Shown here: positions 24,155 to 36,490 of the stretch, one piece after another | How positions within the stretch are numbered: the first letter of the stretch is position 1 | Layout of the letters: the number at the start of each line of letters is the position of its first letter | Origin: Malania oleifera | Taxonomy: Eukaryota; Streptophyta; Magnoliopsida; Santalales; Ximeniaceae | DNA length: 64,000 nucleotides | Direction: 5' to 3' | NCBI RefSeq assembly: GCF_029873635.1 | Contig: NC_080420.1 | Span: forward strand, 29,069,032-29,133,031 | The notes under the pieces: model-generated | The model's input: only the letters and a program-made list of their open reading frames with translations | Databases searched by the model: none | What the model was told of the DNA's origin: nothing | Translations under genes and position numbers: made by a program

Positions 24155-24265
24155 AAGATGGTTTGGTTCAACACCAAACCATCGACAAATTTAATCGAGA
24201 AAGTTAAATTTTTGGTTCTTTCCTAAACTATCGATGGTTTTAGTCGGGGGGTCAGGTTATAAATC
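24155..24265 (+). promoter_or_regulatory. Candidate internal promoter ahead of the env-like ORF of G
   Basis: Near-palindromes AAACCATCGACAAATTT (~24176) and AAACTATCGATGGTTTT (~24224) resemble those in G's own U3 (AACCATCGACGATTTG, ~52480). TTATAAATCA follows at about 24255, and the env-like ATG is at 24378. Spacing resembles the LTR promoter (array, TATA, leader). This is inference from layout only. Confidence 0.4.
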
Positions 24266-24377
24266 ATAGAAACCGATTCATTTTCAAAACCCTAACCCCT
24301 TTGCCCTCATATTTTCATCTTATCTTCATCTAGAACTCTCCTAGATTGTCAATAAAACATAGAAAACCTTCATTTCA

Positions 24378-25640
24378 ATGGCTCCCAAGAACAAGAGAGG
24401 AGAGGGAAGATCATTAAGAAGGAAAGACAAGGCACCTATTCGGGAATCCACTCCTTCTCCTCAATCTATGGAATCCACTCCCCCACCTCAATCTAAAGAA
24501 AAATCAAGAAAATTTTTTGAGGAATGGGAAAGCAGATTTGAGTCTAAGGAAGCCTTCAGCTGATTCAAAACCGATACTTCAAAAAGAAACGTGATGAGTA
24601 GCAAAATTGTGCCTTTAACATTTCTTGAGAATAATTTTCCATTCTTCATAAATAAATTTAGGGCTATAGGTTGGGAGTTCTTAATGACCCTTAATGAATC
24701 GGTTTATCCTGAGTTGGTTAAGGAGTTTTATGCCAACTTTGTATCTGCTACTCCTAGGGAACCTGCACACTCCATGGTTAGGGGTGAGGTTACATATTTG
24801 GATGTTGACACTTTGAGTGAAATTATGATGTGCGGTGGATATGACATCACAAGTCTCCCTATCAAGGGTTGGCCCATGTACAGGGATTGGTTTAATCCTT
24901 ATGAGGCGCTCAAAGTTGTAACTAAAAATCCACAGATTCCAAAAATAGCTAAACCAAAGGCCAAGGATTTAACTATTGACGTCTATGTACTGTATCATAT
25001 GATTAGCTATAATGTCTTGCCAAGACATGGTGGACATGACACGATGACACACAAAGATATCTTCATGATGTATTGCATATCGCACAGTCACGAGATTGAT
25101 CTGCCCTCCGTTATTGGGAAAATTATGCAAGACAATATAAGAAAGAAGAATGGGTGCCTACCATTTGGAAGACTCCTTACATCCATACTCTCCCACCATG
25201 ATGAACATTTTGTAGGTACTGAGGAGGTAAGTCCAAGATCGGATGATGAATATTCCGAGTTCACCATGTGCCAGATGCACTTTTTTTGGGATGAGCGATC
25301 ATTGATCTAGCTGAAGCAGGACCAACTAATAAGAGTTCCAACTGACAAGGTAGAAGAAGCAATGGAAGAGGAGAACATCAAAGCAAGACCATCTGAAATC
25401 CCTAATGAATATATTGATGAACCTGAGGGTAGTGGACTACCAAATGACTCCATTAGGTAGCGTCTTGATGGGTTAGGTGCACGCTTCGGTACATTGGAAT
25501 AGGGTATTGATTCTCATTTCTGTTTTTGGAATAGGGAGTTGATACATGCTTCAATTCACTGGAGCAAGGGATGACCACGCGCTTTGACAGCATCGAATCT
25601 AGTCTAGCTAGGATATTTGATCTTCTTAGGCGAGATGACT
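24378..25640 (+). pseudogene. env-like ORF of element G (putative plant transposon protein domain)
   Basis: Begins MAPKNKRGEGRSLRRKDKAP, a basic start common to Sirevirus env-like proteins. The longest open part (24591-25310, 239 codons) has VYPELVKEFYANF, YLDVDTLSEIM and MTHKDIFMMYCI, which I recognise as the 'putative plant transposon protein' region found in Sirevirus and other plant LTR elements. The role is unknown; despite the name no envelope function has been shown to my knowledge. The far C-terminal end has a heptad-like stretch. It is broken. Confidence 0.65.
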
Positions 25641-26528
25641 AGGACCTATTTTTTTTATAATAAATAAGGGGGCAGAAGTGACTCACTCTAAAAATGAGCA
25701 ACTCGAAAGCTATTTCAAGTATATAAGTTACGTCATGTAATATTTAGCTCAAAGGCCAGATCGTCTGCTCTAGAAATGCGATTAAATCTCAAATTTTAGG
25801 TATTTCCAATTGAAAATTAAAAAGTTACTAAACTAAGTTTAGATTTGGGATTTTCTAGACTTTTGAGATTTCTTTTGATAAATTAAACGAACATGAAAAT
25901 TAAATTCTAATCCTAACATGCACTGAATTTAACAATGAGAAACGGAAATCCTAGTCTAATTACACAGGAATTGAAACATGCATTGAACTTCAAACAAAAC
26001 TAAAAATGATAACTTTGACACATAATTGAAACACGCAATAATAAAGACTCAATCAAACACATACGCGGACAAGAAAAAAAAAAATCAAACTTTTGACAAA
26101 ATCAAGAACTTGAATCAAAATCAAAACTTAAATGCAACAAGAGCTTGAACAAAAATTAAACCTTTAATAACTCAAACAGTAACTAAACACGATAAAAAAT
26201 GGGAACGTTAATAAGATTGAACCTAAACTAAATTGAACTTCAACAAACAAGATTAAAATTTAAAGAGAACTACTAATTTAACTTCTAAAAAAATTTTTTT
26301 TTTTCCTTTTTATATTTTATCCTTTTTTTTAGAACCAAACCAAACTTTAATTAATTAGCTAAATAACTCGAACAATGATTAAATCTAATGATAACTTTAA
26401 TTGAGAAAGAAAAATAAATAAATAAACTTGCTTGAATAATAATAATACCCCAAACAACATTCAAAGTTTACAACTTTAATTAATCCTTAATAAGAAAACC
26501 AACAAGATTCATTTAAATATAAGTGAAG

Positions 26529-26535
<7 letters not shown>

Positions 26536-26612
<77 letters not shown>
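26536..26612. repeat. (GA)n microsatellite
   Basis: About 38 GA units in LTR I. Confidence 0.95.
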
Positions 26613-26614
<2 letters not shown>

Positions 26615-27105
26615 CTAGCCTGTGGGTGTATTGGAGAAGCTGCACGGCTATGGACCTCCAACAGCAGCAACACAATGAATGGCAAAGTGGCTTCTTGGAT
26701 CCTTCAATCAATAGCAGGTACAACAACAGATTCTAGGAGCTCCTCTTGGCTTATCGGTAGCACAGTAGCAGGGCAACAACGGTGGCTGGTTCACTGAAGG
26801 AACTTGAAGACGCAGGGACAGCAGCCGCAGCAGCAGAGTTCTCGACTGAGGCAGGTTAAAGGTTGCAGCAGGCAACAACAGAAGAAGAAGGTAGAAAGAA
26901 GAAGAAGAAGACGACAACAGCTGTGGCAAGGAGTAAAGGCAGCAGGGAGCAGAGGAAGAGAATGAAGGAAAAAAAGAGAAAATAGAAGAGAGGGAGAGAA
27001 AGGAGAAGGAAGAGAGGGGGCCGAGAGGTTAAAGAGGGTGAGGGAGAAGAGAAGAGTGAGCTAGGACGAACGGGTATGGCAATAGACCCAGAGAAAGCAA
27101 GGCAA

Positions 27106-27107
<2 letters not shown>

Positions 27108-27169
<62 letters not shown>
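27108..27169. repeat. (GA)n microsatellite
   Basis: About 30 GA units in LTR I, downstream of its TATA-like box on minus. Confidence 0.95.
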
Positions 27170-27173
<4 letters not shown>

Positions 27174-27445
27174 TTTGAGAGTTAGAGAAGGAGAAGAGAG
27201 GGGGTGTGGCTTGCCTAAAGGAAAAAAAAAAAGAAGAAATATATAGGGAGAGGGGGGAATGCCCTATGCAGCAAAGTACCCAGACCCGACTGCATGGCCA
27301 AGTCACATCAAGTGGGTTTATATTTTTTTTCCGTTTTCTTTTCCTTCTTTCTTCTTTTTATTTCTCTGTGAACGAGGTCAATCTTGACCCCCCTAGAGCC
27401 CGTTTCTCTTGAAGCTTAAAACACGGAAGTTGTATTTAATCTTCA

Positions 27446-29725
27446 CGTTGGTCTTACAAGGTTTAATATCCTGTTTTGATGCTAACAAACAAGCAGAACT
27501 TAACATGCTTTGTTTAAGTGATGTATTTTTAGGACTCAATAATGAATGCAAGGTTAAAGAATTCATGAAAGTTTATATTTCAAAGAAGGATGATTAATAT
27601 GAAGATTAAAGCATGGATTCAAAAATGGATTTAAAGATAAATTTTTAAGATCATGAGAGCATGCGGATTAAAGAGAACTTGATGAAAGCTCAAAGAAAGA
27701 TGAAACAAGTATAAAAGCATCAAGGAATTCAAGACTTAAAAATTCGAAAGAGTCTAGGAAATTTCATGTAAATACTTCAAAAAATTTTAATATGAATGCA
27801 TGAACCTCTTAAGTTAATTTATTGGACCTACATACCTTTTAATATACTTGGAAAATATTTTTATAAGGTCAAAAATTGTTTCAAAAAGGTTAGAATCATT
27901 TTTGGAATGAAAAGCACCAAAAAGAGGATTTCTCAATTGCTGTCAATTTTTCTACATCTGCATTGATGTACATTTATCTCCATTAAAAAGCCTTTATTTT
28001 AAAATGTGTTAAACATGAACGTTTTAGGTTTTTATATTAGCTTTCATTTGACACCAAGAATGTAAAATTTGGAGTTACATAGAAAAATTTATGATAAAAA
28101 TACTGAAGGGTGCTCGAAACTAACAGCATGACAGACGACTTTCAAGTACTTGACAGACGACTGTCTGAGTGTCTGTGCATTTTGAGACACCTGTCCGTGT
28201 TTAGATAGGCAACTACCACCTTACTGTCCCTTTAACTTAACTAGACAGCCGACTGCCAAAAATGGACAGTCAACTATCATGCGGTTGTTTTGAAATTTTC
28301 ATAACGGTCAAATTTTTAAATAAGTTTGCTTGGGGCTCAAATTTTGTGAAAACTTGTGGAATACTCCAAGTCACTTGGGGATCAAGTTACATACATTTTC
28401 AAGTCTATAAATAAGCCTCAAAGATCATTGAATCAATGAACCAAGAATTAAATTCAGCATCTCTCTCAATTGCTCTCAAATTCCCAAAGCTCTCTCTTGC
28501 TCTCATCTTGTTTACGAAGTTTGCTGAGGTCTTGCTAATTCTCACTCACCAATCTTGTGCTAAAAATTCTAAATCTTTCAATCATTGAAAGAATTAATCA
28601 GTGATATACTTCCTTGAGCTTCAAGTTGAATTCCATATTGTTATTTAATTTGAAGTATATTATAGTGCTGAATTGTTGTACTAAGCAGCTCTTTGTGTGA
28701 GCATTCTTTGTACGTTTATTTCATTTTTATCTTGTAGATATTGACGGTTCAAGGTTATTTGGATCGTTGGCTACGGAAGAGGATATTGCTTAGAGAGACG
28801 GACTCTAGCCTAATTGAAGGAGTGACCGAACGAGGGTACTTTGTTTGAAGAGGCGGGCTTTATCCTTCTGAAGGAGTGTGTAAACGGTATTGTTCCTCCC
28901 GGAAAAGGAACTGAATTTAGTAAACCTTTGGTGTTTTGCCAAAGGCGATGACGTAGCCTGGGTATAAGCCAAACCTTGTAAAAATCCCGATCTCACTCTC
29001 TCTTTCCCTTACTCTTTATTTTTCAGCATATATAAATTGCGTGGATGTTTTAAATATCTAAATCATACAAACTACGTAATTTATAAGTTAAATAAACTTA
29101 AGGTTCAATTTTGATTTGGGATTGTAGAAACCGAAAGGGAGTATGTTGGTTGATCAAACTTTTGCGGAAACCTCAAAAGGAAGTACATTGGTTGGTTAAC
29201 ACCCAAAGAAAATTAACCAAGAAGTTATTTAAATTCTGAGTTGTTTGGGATTTGAGTTTTGGATTGCATTGAAGAAACCATTTCATATATACAGGGCTTG
29301 ATTCAAATTTATATACCTAGGGCTGACAACAAAAGCTGAAAGTTGAAACTAATATATAGATTAAATTATGGTTGAATGGTTTAAAGTTTGATATTGATTG
29401 GATTGTGTTTATATTCCAAAGAGTGTTGAATCTTCAATTAATCAAATAGTGTTGTAGTTGACTTATACTTGACAAATCATTTGGTTGTTTAGTTTAAACA
29501 TTGTGTTTGATTGATTTAGTTGAATGCTTGATTACTTGTTTGGCTAAGCAATAGTGTTGTTGATTGGATAAAAGAATCTAAGTTCTTTTGTGATTAAAGA
29601 GTTAAACAAACAAGTCAAGAATTTGTTAAAAGAAATAAAAATAAGTTTAAGAATTATCAAAAGGAATTAAAAGAAAGTTTTAAAATCCAATTCACCCTCC
29701 TCTTGGGACTACACCTTGCTTTTCA
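27446..29725 (+). repeat. 5' LTR of element A (2280 bp)
   Basis: Pairs with 47162-49140 and with both B1 LTRs. U3 palindrome cluster at 28128-28290 (GACAGACGACTGTCTG, GACAGCCGACTGCC). TATA box TATAAATAAGCC at ~28406. R/U5 block at 28740-28990. Ends TTTTCA. Confidence 0.85.
28128..28290 (+). promoter_or_regulatory. U3 near-palindrome cluster of element A
   Basis: Five or six sites around a (G/A)(A/G)CGACTG centre, such as GACAGACGACTGTCTG, lying 110-280 bp upstream of the TATA box at ~28406. The 3' LTR has a shorter version at 47850-47930. Confidence 0.55.
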
Positions 29726-29726
29726 A

Positions 29727-29741
29727 TTTGTATCAGAGCTG
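29727..29741 (+). other. Primer-binding site of element A
   Basis: TTTGTATCAGAGCTGGG lies directly after the LTR end TTTTCA; initiator tRNA-Met type, one base off the B1 site. Confidence 0.75.
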
Positions 29742-29782
29742 GGTTATAGCAAATATTAATTAGTAGCTATAAAAAGATCCTA

Positions 29783-31216
29783 ATGGCACACATAGGAGCA
29801 GCTCCCTTCGGAGAGGGTCAATCCTCAACTCGGCCACCCATCTTTTGTGGTTTGAACTATACTTTTTGGAAACAGTATATGAGAATATATCTTCAAACTA
29901 TGAATTGGAAAGTTTAGGAGGTTGTCATGGAAGGTGACATTCCTTTTAAACTAGTAGATGGAAGACAAGTTCCTAAGGAGAAAATTGATATGATAGACTT
30001 AGATCATAAGATGCTACAAGTTAATTCTAGTGCCATGAATGTTTTATATTGTGCTTTAGATACTAATGAATTTAATAGAGTAATGACTTGCAAATCAACT
30101 AAGGAAATATGGGACAAATTGGAAGTCACTTATGAAGGCACTATAGATGTTAGGGATAATAGGATCGATATGCTTACAAGTGAATATGAAGCTTTTAGGA
30201 TGAACCCGGATAAATCCATAACTAATATGTTTTCTAGGTTCACTCACATTATAAATTCCCTAAATGCACTAGGAAAAACCGACACTACTTATAAGATGAT
30301 AAAGAAAATTCTTAAAGGGCTGCCACCTAAATGGGAATCAAAAGTCACTACAATAACTGAAGGAAGAAACCATAAAAACACTTCCTTAGATGAGCTTATA
30401 GGTTCTTTACTCACATACGAAATATCAATGAATGAAAAGAATGGAAAAACTTCAAAGTGTCAATAACCTTCAAAGTGTCAAAAGAAAACTCAAGTAGTGA
30501 AGAAGAAATAGATAAAGATGAAGTTGCCTTCATATCTAAAAAGCTAGTAAAAATCCTTAGAAGGAAAAATAAATTCAAAAGAAACCAAATCTGAATCAGA
30601 TGAAGAAGAAGAAGAAATCAGCAAAAATAAATATAGAAGTAAAACTCCTACATGCTATAATTACAACAAAGCTGGACATTTAAAATCGGAATGTCCTTTA
30701 CTTAAGAAAGACTCTAAGAAGAAAATGAAAAAAGGCCATGAAAGCAACTACTCGGGACATGATGAGTACAAGTAGTTTGGAAAATGAATCAAGTGACCAA
30801 GAGGTTGCTTATACTTGCTTTATGGCTTGGGATAATGAGAAAAGCTCCTTATCCAAATCAGATAATGAATATGATAGTAATGAATCAAATGATAAAAGCA
30901 TGCCATCTTATGAAGAACTTCAAAATGACTTATTCAAAGTACATAAGATGCTAATCAAAGTAACCAAACACAATACTTTATTGAAAATAAGAATAAAGGA
31001 ATGATGAAAGAACTAGAATGCCTTAGGACTTCTAAAAGAGAAAAGGATTCAAAACTCATGAAAATAGAAAATAAGTGTGATGCTACAATAAAAGAGTTAG
31101 AATCTAAAAATCTTGTTGAAAATGAAAAGGATTTGAAAATCAAAGAATTAGAAAGAAAAAATGAAAAAATGATAGAAGACCTTCGATCCCTATCCTCTAT
31201 AGAATATAAAAAAGAC

Positions 31217-31248
<32 letters not shown>

Positions 31249-31700
31249 TTATGAATTAGAGGATAAAATTCGAAACTTATCTCTAGAATTAGAGAAATCA
31301 CAAAAAGAAGGTTGATAACAAGAAAGACATTAAAATAAATGATCTCAAAAATTAAATTGAAGATAAAGAAAAAAGCATTTATAACTTTACAAAAGGAAAA
31401 ACAAACTTTGACAAAATGATAGGCTCACAAAGAATGTCTCTAAATAAAGAAGGCATTGGCTTTAATGGAATTGAAAATAAAAAGAAAAAGAATCTTTACA
31501 TGAGTTATTTTTCGAAAACTTCCAAAGATTATACTAACACATCCTCTAATGCCTACACTAACACCATATGCTATCTATGCAAGAAAAAGGATCATATAAA
31601 GTTTGAATGTCCATTAAAGAGAAAAGGTGTGAAAACTAAACAAGTATGGAGAATTAAGGAAGCATCCTTTATTAAACCAATCGGACCCAAGAAAGTATAG
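29783..31700 (+). pseudogene. gag relic of element A
   Basis: Starts MAHIGAAPFGEGQS, followed by the UBN2-type capsid region (29927-30466, with SAMNVLYCALDTNEF and FTHIINSLNALGK), a first knuckle near 30650, an acidic and coiled-coil region (30738-31315) and a second knuckle CYLCKKKDHIKFECP (~31569). It ends where pol should begin, as in B1. It is broken in several places. Confidence 0.85.
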
Positions 31701-31949
31701 GTACCAAGATGAAAGACTAGTTCATAATGAAAAACTCCATGGATTAAGTCATTCCCCTTTAAAAATTGAGAAAGTAACTTAATTCATGATCAACAAATAA
31801 ACTAGTTGGAATAGAAAAACTTAAAGATGAGTTTAAGATCTTATTTTAACAAATTCAAAATGACATTGTTGGTCAAAATCATAAGATGATTTTTTACAAG
31901 GCTTAACTTAAGAAAATATCAAATTGAGCTTCACTACAAAAAAACTAGT

Positions 31950-33190
31950 TTTTAGAGACGAATTCAATTTTGTCACTAAAAGTTGGTATTAGTGACGGTT
32001 TTTAGGAACTGTCACTAATAGTTTAAGCATTAGTGACGGGTTTACTAGCCATCACTAATACGACACTATTAGTGACGGTTTTAAAATTGTCAATAATACT
32101 TTTGTCACTAAAAACAGCGCGGTAAACAATTTCTGTGCAAAAATTTTTCTAGGAGAATATTGGCGACGATTCTAGGGTATTAGTGACGGTTTCAGAACCG
32201 TCACTACTAGTGTTTTTATTTAAAAAAAATTAAAAAAATAAATAATTAAGGATATTAGTGACGGTTTGGGAGAACCGTCACTACTAGTTTTTTCATTTAA
32301 AAAATTTTAAAAAAGAAATAATCAAGGGTATTAGTGATGGCTTGGGAGAACCGTCACTAATAAGGGGATATTAGTGACATTTTGAAACTGTCACTACTAA
32401 TGTTTTCATTTAAAAAATTTTAAAAAAGAAATAGTTAAGGGTATTAGTGACGGTTTTGAAACTGTCACTACTAGTTTTTTCATTTAAAAAATTTTAAAAA
32501 AGAAATAGTTAAGGATATTAGTGACGGTTTGGGAGAACCGTTACTAATAAGGGGGTATTAGTGACGGTTTTGAAACCGTCACTACTAGTGTTTTCATTTA
32601 AAAAATTTTAAAAAAGAAATAGTTAAGGGTATTAGTGACGGTTTTGAAACTGTCACTACTAGTTTTTTCATTTAAAAAATTTTAAAAAAGAAATAGTTAA
32701 GGATATTAGTGACGGTTTGGGAGAACCGTTACTAATAAGGGGGTATTAGTGACGGTTTTGAAACCGTCACTACTATTGTTTTCATTTAAAAAATTTTAAA
32801 AAAGAAATAGTTAAGGGTATTAGTGACGGTTTGAGAGAACCGTCACTAATAAGAGGGTGTTAGTGACGGTTTTGAAACTATCACTACTAGTTTTTTTATT
32901 TAAAAAATTTTAAAAAATAAATAGTTAAGGATATTAGTGACGGTTTTGGAGAACCGTCACTAATAAGGGGGTATTAGTGACGGTTTTGAAACTGTCACTA
33001 CTAGTGTTTTCATTTAAAATTTTTTTAAAAAGAAATAATTAAGGGTATTAGTGACGGTTTTGAAACCCTCTCTACTAGTGTTTTTATTTAAAAAATTATT
33101 TTAAAAAATTAGTTAAGGGTATTAGTGATGGTTTGGGAGAACCATCACTAATAATAGGGTATTAGTGACAGTTTTGAAACTGTCACTACT
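31950..33190 (+). repeat. Left subterminal repeat array of the CACTA
   Basis: About 25-30 copies of ATTAGTGACGGTTTT or its complement, many paired as hairpins (GTGACGGTTTTGAAACCGTCAC). From about 32240 the array repeats as units of about 80 and 170 bp with spacer TTTCATTTAAAAAATTTTAA. These are the kind of sites bound by TNPA-like proteins in this superfamily. Confidence 0.9.
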
Positions 33191-33194
33191 ACTT

Positions 33195-33600
33195 CAGACT
33201 TCAGTTAACACAAAAAAATCCTAAGGGCCCCTAACCCGCATCGCGGCTCTTACCCTTTCCTCATCTCTGACCTCTTAGCTCTCACTCTCTCAAATCTTAA
33301 TCCTCTCCTCTCCTAAGTCGCCTCTCCTCTCCTCTCCTCTGGTGCGCTACTACTTGTCGGACCTGCCGGTGCTGCGAGCCTACGAAGTGCGAACGATCCC
33401 CAGCTCCAGTCGTCGTCTCCTCCAGGCTCCATGGACCACAGCCATAGGCATTAGTCATCCCCAGCTCTGCAGACGAATTGACTCCACGCCTCTAGCCTCT
33501 AGCTGCTCCACGATAAGATTAAGCTCCCTCAGGCCTCAGGGATCAAGCTCCTTCACGATCCACAGACGCAGAGGACCAAATGGGGAGCCGTGGAGGTGAG
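33195..33600 (+). other. GC-rich leader-like segment of the CACTA with splice donor
   Basis: CT-rich, then GC-rich sequence with an 85-codon frame (33342-33599) that I do not recognise. GGAG|GTGAGTTGC at ~33597 is a strong splice donor. Plant CACTAs often have a short first exon just inside the array. It could also be captured host sequence. Confidence 0.4.
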
Positions 33601-33913
33601 TTGCAAATTTTTATTTTGTTTTTTAGGTTCTCTGTTACTGGTAGCTTGTTGGGTTTCATTATAATTGAGTCATACTAATGCATGTTTTTGGGATACAATG
33701 AGATGCTATTGTTGTTTCTTGATGGGTTTGTGTTGATATGTCAATGTTGCAATTTTAGGATGCAGAGTAAAACTATTGATACATTCAATAAAATATTATG
33801 GTATAAAAAGAAAATTTACTAACTGAATAAATATAAATTTTATGATATAAGCATGTGAAATTATTGCAAAATGATTGACATTGCTATTGTTTTGGGTACT
33901 GATATACACATGT

Positions 33914-33938
33914 TTGTGTGTGTGTGTGTGTGTGTGTA
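33914..33938. repeat. (TG)n microsatellite
   Basis: About 12 TG units in the CACTA interior. Confidence 0.9.
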
Positions 33939-34107
33939 ATGAGTCCCTCCCGCCCCTTGACTTTTTGGTGATATCTGCTTTATTAATTACATTTAGTTTG
34001 TTATTAGAAGTAGATGGGAATCTACGAACCCTTTTCGAGTGCGTCAAACAGTCAAATTATGATTTGGGACACATGCGGACCTTCTTGTAAGGATTGGCTA
34101 GTTAAGT

Positions 34108-34252
34108 TGTTTTCTATACTAGTTTTGTTTGATTTTAAAGATTATCCATATTGGTGGTTCACATATGTTTAGGGTGAGTTTTTTTCTATATTAGTTTTTC
34201 TTGATTTTAGAGATTCCAATCCATATTGGTGGTTTACATATATTTAGGGTCT
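34108..34252. repeat. Two-copy tandem repeat (~72 bp)
   Basis: Copies begin TTGTTTTCTATACTAGTTTT and share TCCATATTGGTGGTT(C/T)ACATAT and TTTAGGGT. In the CACTA interior. Confidence 0.8.
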
Positions 34253-34489
34253 AAATTCTTCCTCGTCATGGAACTTTTTTTTTTTTTTCAAAGAGTGACT
34301 GTTTCAGTTTATACAGACCATCATATAAAATACCACATCTAGTTAGGAAGTTAGCTTCATAATCCTTTCAGAGCTAAGCTAACTGACCCAACACCACTTT
34401 TTTTTTTTCCCGTAGACCTAAAAATTTGAAGAATTGTGAGGATGTTAAAAAATGTGTTAACATGCCATCAAGTAAAATAATTGTATCAT

Positions 34490-34925
34490 GAGTGAACTAC
34501 AAATGAGACAGTACCACCTTCTCTCTGCTCACCTTGATCCCCCTCACAACTCCCTATCAGCAGCCCTTTCTATCATTTCGCTCAAAACATCCTCCATAAG
34601 AAGCAAATAAAAATGGGGAAAGAGAATCTTCTTGCTTAAACCCCCAGGAAGATCTATAACTACTATTGTACCCATTAATAATCACAAAAAAATAAGCATT
34701 AGCCATTAGATAAACAGCCCCCTATCCAATTTCTCCACGTAACACCTGACCCCTTCCTCAAAGGCACTCTATCCAGGAACTCCCAACTAGCTCAATCACA
34801 CGCCTTCTCAAAATCAGAAAATCTAATTTGAACACAATGCCCTTTTTCTTTGTACGACAAACTTCCTACCAGTTCAATGTCTACTAAAAATAGCATACAC
34901 AATCTGCCTCTCTCCCACAAAAAAC
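34490..34925 (-). mobile_element. L1-type LINE RT fragment inside the CACTA
   Basis: On minus, with shifts and stops, it reads ERQIVYAIF, then IINGYNSSYRSSWGFKQEDS and LSPFLFAS, the L1 'ING..G.F..SRGLRQGDPLSPFLF' block of plant LINE reverse transcriptase (~34600-34700). No ends or target duplications are visible, so it is a short old fragment. Confidence 0.75.
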
Positions 34926-36250
34926 ACTTTGTGCAAAAGAAATAGTATTACTAAGGAGGAGGTTAGACTTCACATTCAAAGTCCAGTACTCCAAACTTCA
35001 AATTGTGTTGATCGAATTGTGGTACATGTCCAGAATATTAATAGTTTGGAGCTAGAAGTGTTTGAAAAATGGGGAGGTAAGATGCAAAAACCCAGGAGCA
35101 ACTATGGGGGAGATTGATGATATCTTGTGTCTGAATTTTGGTAGATTTGACTGTGGTGGGAGGTTGCTATTGAATGAGATTCTCCTATTAAGAAGGAGGT
35201 TGGGTGCATCAATGTGGAAAGGGAAGAAAAGGAGGTTAAGAAATTAGGAGATATATTGGATGAGAAAGTGATGATTTGAGTTTTGACTGAGGTGGAGGTT
35301 TATTGTTGGATGAGATTTGGAAACAATATAGGAATAATTGGGAGTTGTATCATAAATCTCGAAAGTAATATGAACTTTGCAATTTTATAACTTTCTCTTG
35401 GCTTGATTTACTTAATGAATTTAAGTTAGTATTTTGAATGACTAAAAAATAGTTTAAAAAGTATATTTATTTTTTACATTGCATTTATAATTATGTAGTT
35501 TTTCCCTTATTTTTAAAGTATATGTAATTTATTTATGTATTTTTATCTAAAAATTGAAATTCTGAAAAGGATTACACCTTAATGCCATAAGGCTTATGCC
35601 TTGCCTACTTATCACGGGCTCCTTATGTAAAAATTAATTATTGTCATTTCATGAGTGCATCGAAACTTAGACCCATTCAAGAATGGTTACTATACATTCA
35701 TATCTCATCGTACATGTGGGACAAATCAATTGTTAAAATTCAATTGATTATTAGTCATATTATGTAGACTAATAATTAATTGAACATGTTGATTATTTAT
35801 TTCATTTACAATTAGTGATGTTTGTATTTCAATCATTATTGAATTGTCTAATGTGGACAGTTTAGGAAGTTGTATTTACATTCTTGTCATCGTTCGTGCT
35901 TTCGTCATTGTCATTATATATTTCGATTGCGTCTCTACTTATGTTCTCTGGGTGCATAGTGGGGTGTGGTGACAATTTGTTAGTGATGGAAAACTAGCAG
36001 TTGATGTGCACTTCTCCCATCTCGTGTACTTGGAGAGCCATGGGGAGATGCTGCAGAAATTTATAATGACTACGACGAAGGAATTTGAGCGATTGATCGC
36101 AATGTAATTGCAACATTCTTGAATGAGATATGATTCGTACCCTTTAGACGGAAGGTGGTTGATTATAGGATTCACAATGCATGCGTCATAAACATTCTGA
36201 CAATGTAATCAACACCATTTACTTGAACATATTATAGAGAATTAATGAAC

Positions 36251-36490
36251 ATGGATAAGAGTTGGATGAACGCTCGGGGTAGGTTTTTGTCAGAATATGT
36301 GAAAGGAATATAGGATTTCGTAGAGTTTGCGCGTCCTTGTGCTGACAGTGCTAGTAGAATAAGGTGTCTTTACAAGAAATGCCAAAACATAACATTCAAT
36401 GTTATGTTTGGCTACCATGGAATGTTCAATGTCTATTTTTTTTCATACAAACAAGTTTGGGTGAAGGCATGGGAAAGGTTGATTAATTAA
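36251..36490 (+). pseudogene. CACTA transposase-associated domain remnant
   Basis: ATG at 36251 opens MDKSWMNARGRFLSEYVKGI, then a TAG at 36311, then DFVEFARPCADSASRIRCLY and KKCQN. This matches the 'Transpos_assoc' N-terminal domain of plant CACTA transposases (MD(K/R)SWM, SEYxxGV..F..FA, C..KKC.N). The frame stops again near 36489 and the large transposase domain does not follow. It fits the CACTA's own transposase gene, now decayed. Confidence 0.75.

Larger units (their letters stand above)
23934..25678 (+). mobile_element. Sirevirus-like element G, internal part (RNase H end and env-like ORF)
   Basis: After LTR E ends, pol C-terminal sequence appears (HIEIRHHFIRDHVQKEDVEL, TEHQLADILTKPL, stop at ~24115). 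An intergenic stretch and an env-like ORF follow. The element resumes at 49416-49817 with three polypurine tracts, then its 3' LTR (49818-50172 and 52246-53191). Between lie solo LTR I and everything inside it. Pol followed by an env-like ORF and multiple PPTs is the Sirevirus arrangement. It is broken and much interrupted; the 5' half is not in view. Confidence 0.8.
25679..27445 (-). mobile_element. Solo LTR I, main part (rest at 49146-49410)
   Basis: A single LTR of about 2.03 kb split by element A. The outer flanks carry a perfect 5-bp duplication, AGAAG (25674-25678 and 49411-49415), with TG...CA ends, so it is a solo LTR left by LTR-LTR recombination. On minus it reads a TATA-like CCCTATATATTTC near 27238, then a leader with two CT microsatellites. 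The AT-rich start of the LTR (49140-49410) looks Gypsy-like, but I cannot fix the family. Small frames inside are products of the microsatellites. Confidence 0.8.

Noticed and set aside
24378-25640. True viral envelope gene
   Set aside because: It matches the plant transposon-protein region of Sirevirus env-like ORFs; no clear fusion peptide or anchor is visible.
26487-27306. Minus-strand frames with runs of serine and leucine
   Set aside because: They are translations of the CT microsatellites in solo LTR I.
31950-33190. CRISPR-like array
   Set aside because: Repeats are inverted CACTA subterminal sites with AT spacers of repeated, not unique, sequence in a plant genome.
33342-33599. 85-codon frame as a host gene
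   Set aside because: No recognised domain; it sits just inside the CACTA array and ends at a splice donor, so a leader exon is likelier.
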